NCBI RefSeq assembly: GCF_028765165.1
Contig: NZ_JARADB010000003.1
Location: forward strand, 1,596,901 to 1,660,900
Length of the DNA: 64,000 nucleotides
DNA from: Paenibacillus sp. MAHUQ-63
GTDB lineage: Bacteria; Bacillota; Bacilli; Paenibacillales; NBRC-103111
Reading direction: 5' to 3'
Of the stretch, positions 7,854 through 16,302 are shown piece by piece; within the stretch, counting starts at the first letter, position 1, and each line of letters opens with the position of its first letter. The notes below the pieces were generated by a model that saw only the letters and a list, made by a program, of their open reading frames with translations, did not search any database and had not been told where the DNA came from. The translations under genes were made by a program, and so were the position numbers.

Positions 7854-8840
7854 ATGATGAGAGGAAAGCATGCATTGGTAACAGGTGCCGCCGGCTTCAT
7901 CGGCAGTCATCTTGTTCACCAGCTAGTTCTTGAGGGTGCCAAGGTGCAAGCCTTTATTCGGTATAATTCCAGTAATTCACGCGGCTTTCTTGACACGCTT
8001 CCTACTGATATTCAAAAGGAGATCGAAGTCATTAAAGGAGATTTGCGCGATCCATATGCCGTTTATCGTGCTGTCAAAGGGAACGACACCATCTTTCATC
8101 TGGGCGCATTAATCGCAATTCCCTATTCCTACCTCCACCCCAATGACGTTGTGCAAACGAATGTGGTCGGCACCCTGAATATCGCACAAGCCGCTTTGGA
8201 ATTAGGCGCCTCCCGGCTCATTCACACCTCCACCAGCGAAGTTTATGGCAGCGCCCGATATGTGCCAATGGATGAGACTCATCCGCTGCAAGGCCAATCT
8301 CCTTACTCAGCCAGCAAGATCGGAGCGGACAAAATTATTGAAAGCTTTTACTGCTCTTACGCTCTGCCGGCCGTGACAGTTCGTCCTTTCAATTCCTATG
8401 GCCCCCGTCAATCCATGAGAGCCGTCATTCCTACCATTATTAATCAAGCCCTCCATCAATCCGAAATTGTGCTTGGCAATTTAACGTCATCTCGCGACCT
8501 CACCTTCGTAGAAGATACAGCCCGTGCTTTCATACACGCAGCCGTTCATGATGGGGCTATTGGCCAGGTCATCAATGCGGGATCGGGAAATGAAATATCG
8601 GTTGGCGAGTTAGCAGATAAAATCAAACAGCTTATTGGCCGCGATCTGCCCGTACGCGTCGCAAGTGAACGTGTACGTCCGGAGAAAAGCGAGGTAGACC
8701 GCCTCTTCTCCGATAGCAGTAAAGCAGCTGCACTGATCGGCTGGAAGCCCTCCGTTACCCTGGAGCAAGGCTTAGCCCGAACGATAGACTGGATAAAAAG
8801 CCATCCAGAGCTTTATCGTCCAGATGAATATGTTGTATAA
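7854..8840 (+). CDS. NAD-dependent 4,6-dehydratase, LegB-like
   Basis: Extended short-chain dehydrogenase with the Rossmann motif TGAAGFIGSH, the substrate-loop RYNSSNSRGFLD, the TSTSEVYGSA strand and the active-site YSASK. The RYNSxNxxG loop and overall pattern fit the LegB family (4,6-dehydratases acting on NDP-GlcNAc-type sugars), but no legI, legC or legG is present, so legionaminate synthesis is not supported. The ATG at 7854 follows AAGGAG by 11 bases; a GTG at 7842 lies inside that site. It starts an operon with a nucleotidyltransferase and a 4-keto reductase. Product is probably an NDP-4-keto-6-deoxy sugar. Confidence 0.85.
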   Translation: MMRGKHALVTGAAGFIGSHLVHQLVLEGAKVQAFIRYNSSNSRGFLDTLPTDIQKEIEVIKGDLRDPYAVYRAVKGNDTIFHLGALIAIPYSYLHPNDVVQTNVVGTLNIAQAALELGASRLIHTSTSEVYGSARYVPMDETHPLQGQSPYSASKIGADKIIESFYCSYALPAVTVRPFNSYGPRQSMRAVIPTIINQALHQSEIVLGNLTSSRDLTFVEDTARAFIHAAVHDGAIGQVINAGSGNEISVGELADKIKQLIGRDLPVRVASERVRPEKSEVDRLFSDSSKAAALIGWKPSVTLEQGLARTIDWIKSHPELYRPDEYVV

Positions 8841-8852
8841 GAGGTGATTCCT

Positions 8853-9563
8853 GTGGAAGTTGTTATTATGACGGGGGGAAAAGGGATGCGTATGGCTCCC
8901 TATACGAAAGTACTTCCGAAAGGATTATTACCCGTCGGGGAGCAGCCCATCCTGGAAATTATTGTGAAGCAGCTACGCCATTATGGTTTTACATCCATCA
9001 CTATGGCTTGCGGCTATTTATCGAGTCTGATCCAAACGTATTTCGGAGACGGAAGCTCCCGAGGCGTCGATATTACCTATCATGTTGAACGAGAACCCTT
9101 AGGTACGATCGGTCCGCTAAAATGTCTCCGGCGGATGTCAGGACCATTCCTGCTTATTAACTGTGATGTTCTCACGACGTTAAACTTCGCCAAGTTTAGA
9201 GATTTTCATATCGAGGGAGGCAGTTTACTCACCATTGCTTCACAAAAAAAAGGCATTCCGATCCAGCTCGGCGTCCTTGAAACGAAGGATGACTACGTAA
9301 CAAACATCATCGAGAAGCCTACTCATTTGGCTTGCGTAAGCATGGGAATTTATATGATGAATCCAATAATCACCGACTATATCCCTGCCAATAAGTTCTT
9401 TGATATTCCTGATCTGATCCATGCCGTGCTAGCGGATGACCAGAAGGTTCGGCATTATGAAAATACGGATTTCTGGCTCGATATCGGGCGCCCCTCCGAT
9501 TACACCTTGGCGAATGAAGAGTTCGGCAAACTTAAATCCATCCTGCTTCCCGGTGAATCCTAA
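8853..9563 (+). CDS. Sugar-1-phosphate nucleotidyltransferase
   Basis: A 236-residue NTP-transferase domain protein with the GGKGMRMAPYTKVLPKGLLPVG signature loop, NCDVL as the metal-binding Asp region, IIEKP and a final DIGRPSDY. It activates a sugar-1-phosphate to an NDP-sugar. The sequence is closer to short guanylyl/uridylyl-type enzymes near LegB genes than to RmlA. GTG 8853 is chosen because AGAGGTG ends 6 bases upstream; an in-frame GTG at 8844 overlaps this site. It ends within the start codon of the next gene, showing tight coupling. Confidence 0.85.
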   Translation: MEVVIMTGGKGMRMAPYTKVLPKGLLPVGEQPILEIIVKQLRHYGFTSITMACGYLSSLIQTYFGDGSSRGVDITYHVEREPLGTIGPLKCLRRMSGPFLLINCDVLTTLNFAKFRDFHIEGGSLLTIASQKKGIPIQLGVLETKDDYVTNIIEKPTHLACVSMGIYMMNPIITDYIPANKFFDIPDLIHAVLADDQKVRHYENTDFWLDIGRPSDYTLANEEFGKLKSILLPGES

Positions 9564-10510
9564 TGGCGGAATCCCCACTCGTTCTGCTGACGGGCATAAA
9601 CGGATTCGTCGGACAGCATATGGCTGCCTATTTATTCACTAAACATATGAACGTTTTGGGGGTTGGACGCAGTATCAGCTGTCCTCTTCAGCATCCCCGC
9701 CTGCAGTATGTCTCAGGCGATATAACGAAGCTATCTTTCATAAAGCAGCTGCTGCTAACATACAAGGTAACCCATATCATCCATCTTGCAGGTGTAAACG
9801 ATGTGAGCGTTTCGTATGACAACCCTGCTGAAGTCATCTATGCCAACACCTGGGGGACACTGAATATCCTGGAGGCCATCCGAACATGTCCGGATCACAA
9901 GCTTCGTGCATGTCTGGCTGTCGGTACGGCTTATGAATATCAGCTGCAGGATGAGCCGTTAACCGAGTCGTCGCAGCTTAGCCCTGTAAGTCCTTATGCC
10001 TGGAGCAAACAGTTGATGTCCTCTGTCATGCAGATGTATGGACATGTCTATGCGATTCCCACCGTTGTAGCAAGAACGTTTAACTTGATCGGCCCTGGAC
10101 CAGCAGCAGGCGTGTGCGCGCAGTTTGCTAAGCAAGTAGCTATGATGGAGAAAGGTCTCCTTCCGCCCAAGCTCCAAGTTGGAAACATGGATGTACAGCG
10201 GGATTTCCTAGACGTCCGTGATGCTGTCGCCGCTTACTTCTCCCTTCTGCAGGTGGCAGCCTGTCCTCCTGGTGAAATCTATAATGTATGCCGCGGAACA
10301 GCTTATTCAATTCGGTCCATGGTTAGCTTGTTGGGGCAATATGCTTCGATTCCGTTTGAAATATCGATTCAAGACCATTTGCTGCGCCGTCAGGAAGCGG
10401 GTATTGTGCTTGGGGACGCTGCAAAGCTTAGAGAAGCTACTGGCTGGATGCCAAGTATTCCATGGCAGCAGTCCGTCTTGGATACATTAAATTATTATCG
10501 GAATCTATGA
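9563..10510 (+). CDS. NAD-dependent epimerase/dehydratase, RMD-like 4-keto reductase
   Basis: A 315-residue extended SDR with TGINGFVGQH as cofactor loop, HLAGVNDVSVSY, GTAYEY and the catalytic YAWSK. The set resembles GDP-6-deoxy-4-keto-D-mannose reductases (Rmd family), which reduce the 4-keto intermediate made by a 4,6-dehydratase. Its position directly behind the LegB-like dehydratase and the nucleotidyltransferase fits that job. The stop of the upstream gene overlaps its ATG by one base (TAATG). The exact sugar is not determined. Confidence 0.82.
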   Translation: MAESPLVLLTGINGFVGQHMAAYLFTKHMNVLGVGRSISCPLQHPRLQYVSGDITKLSFIKQLLLTYKVTHIIHLAGVNDVSVSYDNPAEVIYANTWGTLNILEAIRTCPDHKLRACLAVGTAYEYQLQDEPLTESSQLSPVSPYAWSKQLMSSVMQMYGHVYAIPTVVARTFNLIGPGPAAGVCAQFAKQVAMMEKGLLPPKLQVGNMDVQRDFLDVRDAVAAYFSLLQVAACPPGEIYNVCRGTAYSIRSMVSLLGQYASIPFEISIQDHLLRRQEAGIVLGDAAKLREATGWMPSIPWQQSVLDTLNYYRNL

Positions 10511-10543
10511 AGGAACTTCACATATAAAAAGGAGCCATTCGCG

Positions 10544-11635
10544 ATGAAGATTATGACCGTTCTAGGTACACGTCCGGAAATTATCCGGTTAAGTTTAGTC
10601 ATATCCAAACTCGATCTCCTTGCCGATACTCACATTCTCGTGCATTCCGGACAAAATTATGACCGTTCACTCAGCGATGTTTTCTTTGAGCAAATGGGTA
10701 TTCGAAAACCGGACGTTCACATTCTGCTTCAAGCACAAACCGTTGGCGAGCAAATTGCCCAGATGTTCACCCAGGTCGAGAAAGTGCTGATCAAGGAAAA
10801 GCCTGACCGCATGCTTGTTCTAGGTGACACGAATAGTGCGCTGACCGCCCTGATCGCTGAACGTCACGGTATACCCGTTTATCATATGGAAGCGGGGAAT
10901 CGCTGTTACGATACGCGTGTGCCGGAGGAAATCAACCGCAAAGCAATCGATGCGATCTCTACCTGCAATATGCCTTATACGCCGGGGGCAAGAGAGAATT
11001 TACTTCGAGACGGAGTCCCTCCACAGAGGATTTGGATGACAGGCAATCCGATTTATGAAGTGATGCAGCACTATAAAGAGCAGGCGTGCAAGAGCACAAT
11101 TCTCACAGACTTAGGATTGCAGTCGAAAGGCTATCTGCTTGTTACGGCTCACCGTGCGGAAAATGTGGACGATACTTCCCGGCTGAGGCAAATCGTCCAA
11201 GGATTGGATCTATTGGCTGACGATCTTAAGCTGCCTATCATTTGCAGCACACATCCGAGGACACGGGACCGCTTGGTCAAATCGGGGATAACCGGCTATA
11301 GCCCTTTAATCCATTTCCTCCCTCCGTTTGGTTTTTTTGACTTCTTGTACTTGCAAATGCACGCAGCTTGTGTCATTACAGACAGCGGTACGGTCCAAGA
11401 GGAAAGCTGCATACTCGGTGTCCCTGCCGTTACCATTCGGCAAAGCACGGAAAGACCGGAAACCTTAATCTGTGGAAGCAATCTTCTTTCCGGGCTTGTG
11501 CCTGAACGCATTCATGCCTGTGTCAAGCTCATGCTGAATTCTCCTCTTGCATGGGATTGTCCGGAAGGCTATCTGGATCCTCATGTTTCTTCGAAGGTGG
11601 TCAATATTGTACTAGGAGGACAAAGCTATGTTTAA
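10544..11635 (+). CDS. wecB: UDP-N-acetylglucosamine 2-epimerase (non-hydrolysing)
   Basis: Interconverts NDP-HexNAc epimers at C2. The protein is 363 residues, normal for WecB/MnaA. GTRPEIIRLSLVI, HSGQNYDRSLSD, VLGDTNSALT, HMEAGNRC, PEEINRK, TAHRAEN and the DSGTVQEES nucleotide-binding region are typical. It overlaps the next gene by 8 bases, forming a three-gene block with a CapE-like dehydratase and an RmlD-like reductase. In that setting it may act late in the pathway on a UDP-2-acetamido-2,6-dideoxy-L-hexose (as CapG or WbvD do) and not on UDP-GlcNAc. AAGGAG precedes the ATG. Confidence 0.88.
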   Translation: MKIMTVLGTRPEIIRLSLVISKLDLLADTHILVHSGQNYDRSLSDVFFEQMGIRKPDVHILLQAQTVGEQIAQMFTQVEKVLIKEKPDRMLVLGDTNSALTALIAERHGIPVYHMEAGNRCYDTRVPEEINRKAIDAISTCNMPYTPGARENLLRDGVPPQRIWMTGNPIYEVMQHYKEQACKSTILTDLGLQSKGYLLVTAHRAENVDDTSRLRQIVQGLDLLADDLKLPIICSTHPRTRDRLVKSGITGYSPLIHFLPPFGFFDFLYLQMHAACVITDSGTVQEESCILGVPAVTIRQSTERPETLICGSNLLSGLVPERIHACVKLMLNSPLAWDCPEGYLDPHVSSKVVNIVLGGQSYV

Positions 11636-12617
11636 TAATCAAACGCTTCTCGTGACCGGAGGGACCGGATCATGGGGACAGGAGCTTGTTCGCAAGCTGC
11701 TGTTGGAACAGCCTAAGGAAATTCGGATATTTTCCAGGAACGAATTCGCGCAAGTGCGCATGCAGCGCGACTTTCAATTCAATCCGAAGCTTAAATTTAT
11801 CATCGGCGACATCCGGGATCTGGAAGCGCTCGATGAAGCCTGCCGAAATGTGGACTACTTATTCCATTTAGCTGCTCTCAAGCATGTTCCAGTCTGTGAA
11901 GATCAACCCGATGAAGCGTTGAAAACCAATGTCAAAGGGACGGAGAATGTCATTCGCGCCAGCATTCGTAACCGTGTTAAGAAAGTCATCGATGTCTCGA
12001 CGGATAAGGCTGTCAATCCCATTAATTTCTACGGGATGACCAAGGCGCTTGGCGAGAAGCTGATGATTCGGGCCAACAACCTCGACACCTCTACCCGCTT
12101 TGTCTGCATTAGAGGCGGAAATGTGCTTGGCACCAACGGCAGTGTCGTTCCTTTTTTCAAGAACCGCATTCTCCAAGGAGAGGATCTTCCTCTTACCGAT
12201 AAAGACATGACCCGCTTCTTCTTAACGCTTCCCGAGGCCATCGACCTGCTATTAAGTGCCGCACGCGCAGCCATCGGAGGCGAAACCTTTGTTATGAAAA
12301 TGAATGCCTGCCGGATTACCGATATCACCAATGTTCTCATCGAGCGTTTATCAACCAAGAGGCTTGCGATAAGAGAGGTTGGCATCCGTCCGGGTGAGAA
12401 GCTTCATGAAGTCCTGATCTCGGAGCATGAAGCTCCCTATACATTTCAATATAGCGATAAGTACTTCGTCATTCTCCCCTCCAATGCGGACCCCGATCTC
12501 TACAACCACTACAGCCATCTGCCGAAAACGATGATTACGGAATATGCCTCGAATGACCTGCTGATGAATGCTGATGAAATTCGAGAAATGCTCGAACAAG
12601 GAGGCTTCCTGCCATGA
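11628..12617 (+). CDS. UDP-GlcNAc 4,6-dehydratase/5-epimerase, CapE-like
   Basis: A 329-residue polysaccharide-biosynthesis SDR of the CapD/CapE/FlaA1 type. It shows TGGTGSWGQELVRKLL, IFSRNEFAQVRMQRDF, FHLAALKHVPVCEDQPDEALKTNV, VDVSTDKAVNPINFYGMTKALGEK and GNVLGTNGSVVPFF. YGMTK carries the catalytic Tyr and Lys. It probably converts UDP-GlcNAc to a UDP-4-keto-6-deoxy-L-hexosamine. The following RmlD-like reductase and the preceding 2-epimerase match the arrangement of UDP-L-QuiNAc/UDP-L-FucNAc pathways. AGGAGG lies 8 bases before the ATG, within the previous gene. Confidence 0.88.
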   Translation: MFNNQTLLVTGGTGSWGQELVRKLLLEQPKEIRIFSRNEFAQVRMQRDFQFNPKLKFIIGDIRDLEALDEACRNVDYLFHLAALKHVPVCEDQPDEALKTNVKGTENVIRASIRNRVKKVIDVSTDKAVNPINFYGMTKALGEKLMIRANNLDTSTRFVCIRGGNVLGTNGSVVPFFKNRILQGEDLPLTDKDMTRFFLTLPEAIDLLLSAARAAIGGETFVMKMNACRITDITNVLIERLSTKRLAIREVGIRPGEKLHEVLISEHEAPYTFQYSDKYFVILPSNADPDLYNHYSHLPKTMITEYASNDLLMNADEIREMLEQGGFLP

Positions 12618-13474
12618 AGCTGCTCGTCATCGGGGGACTAGGTATGGCGGGGCACATGGTGAAGCATTACTTCAGCGATCTGCCTCAATTTGAGGTTTGG
12701 GATACAGCTAGAACCGCTTCCCCTGGAGATCCTCGTTCCTTCGCATTGGATATCCGTGACAGGAGCCGCGTGCAGGAGCTGCTTGACACTATTAAGCCGG
12801 ATGTCGTGATTAACGCAGTCGGACTGCTCAATGAAGAGGCAGGCCGGCGCCAGGCTGAAGCGATTGAAGTCAACAGTTTGTTTCCGCATCAACTCGCACA
12901 GTGGGCGGAGATTTATCCCTTCCGGCTTATTCATATAAGTACGGACTGCGTATTCTCAGGTTTACGCGGGGATTATACGGAATCCGATTCCGCCGATGGT
13001 GCGACCCTGTATGCCAGAACCAAAAGTTTGGGCGAGGTGCAAGGCCCGAACACCTTAACGATTCGCACGTCGATTATCGGGCCGGAGTTAAAGCCAAACG
13101 GGATCGGACTGTTCCATTGGTTTATGCAGCAAACAGGAGAGATACCTGGCTACAGCGAGGTGTTCTGGAACGGCGTAACCACCCTGGAGCTTGCCAAAGC
13201 GATTCACTGGTGCCTTCAGCATCCGATTCACGGACTTGTCCACCTGGCAGGGCAACCCAAGCTGTCCAAATACGCGCTGCTGCACATGCTCCAAACGCAA
13301 TTCGCTAAAGATGATGTAATCATCTATAAGTATGACCGCTATACCTCTGACAAAAGCCTGATCTCCACCCGGGCAGATTTCACGTACGCTGTCTCAGACT
13401 ATCCGCAGATGATAGCCGAGATGCATACCTGGATGACCCTTCATCATCGAGGACTATACACGTATTATTCTTAA
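12614..13474 (+). CDS. RmlD-like NAD(P)-dependent sugar reductase
   Basis: A 286-residue SDR with a GGLGMAGHMV cofactor loop, the NAVGLLNE strand, STDCVFSGLRGDYTE and the active-site YARTK. It resembles dTDP-4-dehydrorhamnose reductases but sits behind CapE-like and WecB-like genes. CapF-type enzymes of L-FucNAc synthesis carry a C-terminal cupin domain and are near 370 residues; this protein is too short for that. It therefore looks like the WbvR-type reductase of UDP-L-RhaNAc/UDP-L-QuiNAc synthesis. ATGA overlap of 4 bases with the upstream gene; a terminator follows. Confidence 0.83.
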   Translation: MKLLVIGGLGMAGHMVKHYFSDLPQFEVWDTARTASPGDPRSFALDIRDRSRVQELLDTIKPDVVINAVGLLNEEAGRRQAEAIEVNSLFPHQLAQWAEIYPFRLIHISTDCVFSGLRGDYTESDSADGATLYARTKSLGEVQGPNTLTIRTSIIGPELKPNGIGLFHWFMQQTGEIPGYSEVFWNGVTTLELAKAIHWCLQHPIHGLVHLAGQPKLSKYALLHMLQTQFAKDDVIIYKYDRYTSDKSLISTRADFTYAVSDYPQMIAEMHTWMTLHHRGLYTYYS

Positions 13475-13483
13475 ACCTAAAAG

Positions 13484-13533
13484 AAGAAACCTCGTCGTTT
13501 CGTAATATCCACATCACGAAAGAGAGGTTTCTT
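13484..13533. terminator. Bidirectional terminator
   Basis: AAGAAACCTC (13484-13493) pairs with GAGGTTTCTT (13524-13533), extended by an inner TTTCGT/ACGAAA stem. It separates the plus-strand sugar operon from the end of the minus-strand cluster at 13544. Confidence 0.7.
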
Positions 13534-13543
13534 ACTCTTCACC

Positions 13544-13834
13544 TTATGAGGCTGAATACATATGCTCGAAGCCATCCTCGAAACCTTTGTTGAAGCCATC
13601 GGTGTAGCCTGTATCGTAACCTTTGTCAAAGCCTCGATTGTACCCTCCGCTCCGAATAAACCTTAAGGCGGATCTTCCTTTTTTAACGAGACGAGCTTTC
13701 TTCTTCAGCCGCCGTTTGACGATTATTTTTTTCGTTTTCCCTTTCATTCCTAGCTTGCGTTTGGCACCCAGCGATTTGCCCTTCCGCGAGGCTGCAACAC
13801 GCTTACGGCGTGCAGTTCGTTTAACGCTCATCAT
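13544..13834 (-). CDS. Small basic protein with a seven-unit GX3 (Gly-aromatic) repeat
   Basis: A 96-residue protein of no family that I can name. Residues 1-60 are extremely rich in Lys and Arg. Residues 64-89 are seven unbroken tetrads beginning G-Tyr or G-Phe (GYNR, GFDK, GYDT, GYTD, GFNK, GFED, then GF). The same period-four pattern occurs near the N terminus of the next four genes upstream, which are transferases. GX3 repeats in the eukaryotic Yae1 and Lto1 proteins mediate complex formation, so a scaffold or docking role is possible (inference). AAGGAG lies 6 bases before the ATG. It is last in the minus-strand run, 11 bp after the GT2 gene. Confidence 0.82.
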   Translation of the reverse strand: MMSVKRTARRKRVAASRKGKSLGAKRKLGMKGKTKKIIVKRRLKKKARLVKKGRSALRFIRSGGYNRGFDKGYDTGYTDGFNKGFEDGFEHMYSAS

Positions 13835-13845
13835 CCCAAACTCCT

Positions 13846-15228
13846 TTATACGTTATTCGCTACAATTGAGGCTGGCGCAATAATCGGCAATCCCTGGGCA
13901 TATCGCACCAAGAACTGTCCGTTGATCGTTACTTGATGCCGCTCCTTCAGATGCCAGAACGACAACGCCCAATCGTTGATGATGCGGCAAAGCTTATTAC
14001 CTTTCACTTGAAAGACCGTACTATCGGCATTTCTGACCAGCAGGCCTTCCGGGAGCGCTCCATCTGCCTGCACGCCTTGTGCCAGATAAGCCAGCTTCGC
14101 CTCCACATCCTGAGACGAGACCGGAGAACCAATAGGCCAGCTCCGCAAATCAACCTGTGAAATACGGCTTGCGAGAAGAGACAGTTCACCTTCGATTGGA
14201 TATCTGGTGCCATTTTCGATCCAGTACAGCTGAGGCAACACACCGCGGACGATCGTATGGCTCGGATAGAAGTCATTCATAGATGCTATGCCTCCGGCCA
14301 GCTTCTGCTGAACCTCATGAAGTAAGCTATGCGAGTCTCCCCACTTCCGCGAAAAGAAATCTAGGTTCTTGCTGTATACTTTCTCGAATAGTTCCCCTAG
14401 CGCTTTAATGGAGACACTGCCAACATGATGAATAAACGTGTCTTTGGCAACGATGAGCTCGTGGCCCATCATCCGTGCGCGGAACCCGAAATCATCGTCC
14501 TCGCAGTTGCCGATCTCAAAGCCTTCGTCCAAATAACTGAGCCGATCGAAGAATTCGCGCCGCATAAGCACGCAAAAGCCCGTTAATCTCCCTGTTTGCA
14601 CCCACTTCCCGGGATCTGAAACATTGAACTTCCTCGCGAAGTGGTGCATTTCTTCCGTAGAGGTATACTGCGTTTCAATCAGCTGTTCGCCGCTGATGTA
14701 GTTCGTAACCGGGCCGACAAGGCCGATCTTCTCACTGCTATGCAGACAAATCAGCATGTTTTTGAGCCAATCCTTCGTCACGATCGTATCGTTGTTAAGA
14801 AAGAGCAGCGTCTCTCCTCGCGCTAACCTTAGGCCTTGATTCGTTCCGCCAGCGAAGCCAAGGTTCGATTTAAATACGCGATAGCGAATCTTCCCCCTGA
14901 GCGACTTCAAGTAGTCGGCTGTGTCATCGGTTGAAGCATTATCAATTACAATGATTTCGAAAGGCTCCGGAGTATATGCATAAATGCTGTCTATACAGTT
15001 TTGAAGATGAACCCGCTGATCATTCGTCGTGACGATAATAATGCTGGTGCCTTTAAAAGGCTGAGAATAGCTGGCAATACCAGCTTCCCAGCCGTTTTGA
15101 TATCCGTATCCGTGTGCGTTGTCATAGCCCAGGTTATAGCCTATGCGGTACAGTTGATTATAGCTTTTGCTCCTCTTCGCTCTTCTTGTTTTGAAGAACC
15201 GTCTTCTTATCCTTCTTATTCTTCTCAC
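13846..15228 (-). CDS. GT2 glycosyltransferase with basic GX3 N terminus and C-terminal repeats
   Basis: Three parts are visible in 460 residues. Residues 1-22 are Arg-rich, and 30-50 carry Gly/Ala every fourth residue (G30, G34, A38, G42, G46, G50). Residues about 60-300 form a GT2 domain with TSIIIVTTNDQ, VIDNASTDDTADYL, FLNNDTIV and GFEIGNCEDDDFGFRARM. The last ~130 residues contain two related segments (QLYWIENGTRYPIE and TVFQVKGNKLCRII), resembling short beta modules of cell-wall proteins. Start GTG overlaps the upstream stop by 4 bases (GTGA), with GGGGAGG about 10 bases upstream. Likely acts on the spore surface glycan. Confidence 0.87.
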   Translation of the reverse strand: MRRIRRIRRRFFKTRRAKRSKSYNQLYRIGYNLGYDNAHGYGYQNGWEAGIASYSQPFKGTSIIIVTTNDQRVHLQNCIDSIYAYTPEPFEIIVIDNASTDDTADYLKSLRGKIRYRVFKSNLGFAGGTNQGLRLARGETLLFLNNDTIVTKDWLKNMLICLHSSEKIGLVGPVTNYISGEQLIETQYTSTEEMHHFARKFNVSDPGKWVQTGRLTGFCVLMRREFFDRLSYLDEGFEIGNCEDDDFGFRARMMGHELIVAKDTFIHHVGSVSIKALGELFEKVYSKNLDFFSRKWGDSHSLLHEVQQKLAGGIASMNDFYPSHTIVRGVLPQLYWIENGTRYPIEGELSLLASRISQVDLRSWPIGSPVSSQDVEAKLAYLAQGVQADGALPEGLLVRNADSTVFQVKGNKLCRIINDWALSFWHLKERHQVTINGQFLVRYAQGLPIIAPASIVANNV

Positions 15229-16277
15229 CGGTATGGCGCCTCCCCTTTAACAATTGCATCCGCCAGATGACCAAAATCAATTGCGACTTTGCCGAATGCA
15301 GAGGCAATCCACTCGGAGATAATAACCGCGGAAATGCCTGCGGACACAAGCGCAATATCAAATTCATGCTCCGCGATGGCCGACTTGATTCTTGGAATGT
15401 CTTTGAAACCATGAACCGGCGAGATTTCGGCTACGACCTCAACCTGATGTTGGCGAAGCACTTCGCCGAGCTGCGGGGCAAGGTTGCCGACAAGCAAAAC
15501 CCGGCGGCCCTGCGTAATTCGGGACAAGTAACCTGTTTGGTAGAGATAATAATTGACTAATGAGTCTGTTAGCGTGAGTTGACGGTAATCGATATGCTCA
15601 TGCTTGAAAACAGCAAACGCGAGTGGTTGAAAGTTCCGTACGCGCAGCTTAGGAATTCCTACGACCGTCGCTCCTCGCACCGCTGTCAGCAGCTCGCTTT
15701 TCACTTCCAAGTCGGGCACTTCGACGCCGGCATACGGGAGAAATGGCCCGTCTTCCCTGATCTGCTCGATCGACATGATCGATTCTTGAGCCAAAGTCAG
15801 CAGCTCCCCGTCACCCAATCGGACTAAGGAAAACGGCGTTCGTTTATTCAACGCCTCAACGATTCTTTCGCCTAGGTCCTGTGCGGTAACCAAGTGGAGA
15901 ATTTGCGGACGCAGCGATGCTACGCCAGCAGCGATGATTTGTTCAATCGGCACTTCTGGCAGTATCTGATACTCCGGCAAGCATTCATCGACGATGGCCT
16001 CTCCGCCTGTGTGCTTACCCTCCTGGAAGCCTTTGCCGAAGCCTTTATCATATCCATGATCGAAGCCATGATTATACGTCTGCTGCCCTTCCTGGAGCGC
16101 TGCGGGTGATTGAACGTAGACGATCTTCACCCTTGAAGCCTTGGAACGCTTCCGGAGCTTTTTCGCAGCCGCTAACCGGAATTTCCTTTTACGCCGGCCT
16201 CTTGAGCTGCCTGATGAGAAAGAGATAACGGAGCCTTTTCGCTTCGCATCACGCTGTTTCTTCTGAAGGGGTAACAT
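15225..16277 (-). CDS. GT-D fold glycosyltransferase with basic GX3 N terminus
   Basis: A 350-residue protein. Residues 1-50 are Lys/Arg-rich; G71, G75, G79, G83 and G87 form a GX3 repeat with Phe or Tyr after most Gly residues. The C-terminal ~230 residues resemble the GT-D (DUF1792) family: FSLVRLGDGELLTLA contains the DGE metal-binding motif, followed by RRVLLVGNLAP and FDIALVSAGIS. The start is the ATG at 16277, after AGGTGA; a longer frame to 16505 would run through the end of the upstream CgeB-like gene. GT-D enzymes usually extend glycans on Ser-rich surface proteins. The sugar is unknown. Confidence 0.83.
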   Translation of the reverse strand: MLPLQKKQRDAKRKGSVISFSSGSSRGRRKRKFRLAAAKKLRKRSKASRVKIVYVQSPAALQEGQQTYNHGFDHGYDKGFGKGFQEGKHTGGEAIVDECLPEYQILPEVPIEQIIAAGVASLRPQILHLVTAQDLGERIVEALNKRTPFSLVRLGDGELLTLAQESIMSIEQIREDGPFLPYAGVEVPDLEVKSELLTAVRGATVVGIPKLRVRNFQPLAFAVFKHEHIDYRQLTLTDSLVNYYLYQTGYLSRITQGRRVLLVGNLAPQLGEVLRQHQVEVVAEISPVHGFKDIPRIKSAIAEHEFDIALVSAGISAVIISEWIASAFGKVAIDFGHLADAIVKGEAPYR

Positions 16278-16302
16278 AAGATCACCTGCCTTAATAATCT
16301 GT

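Noticed and set aside
7854..10510. Legionaminic acid biosynthesis cluster
   Set aside because: Only a LegB-like protein is present; the synthase, aminotransferase and hydrolysing epimerase genes are missing from the window.
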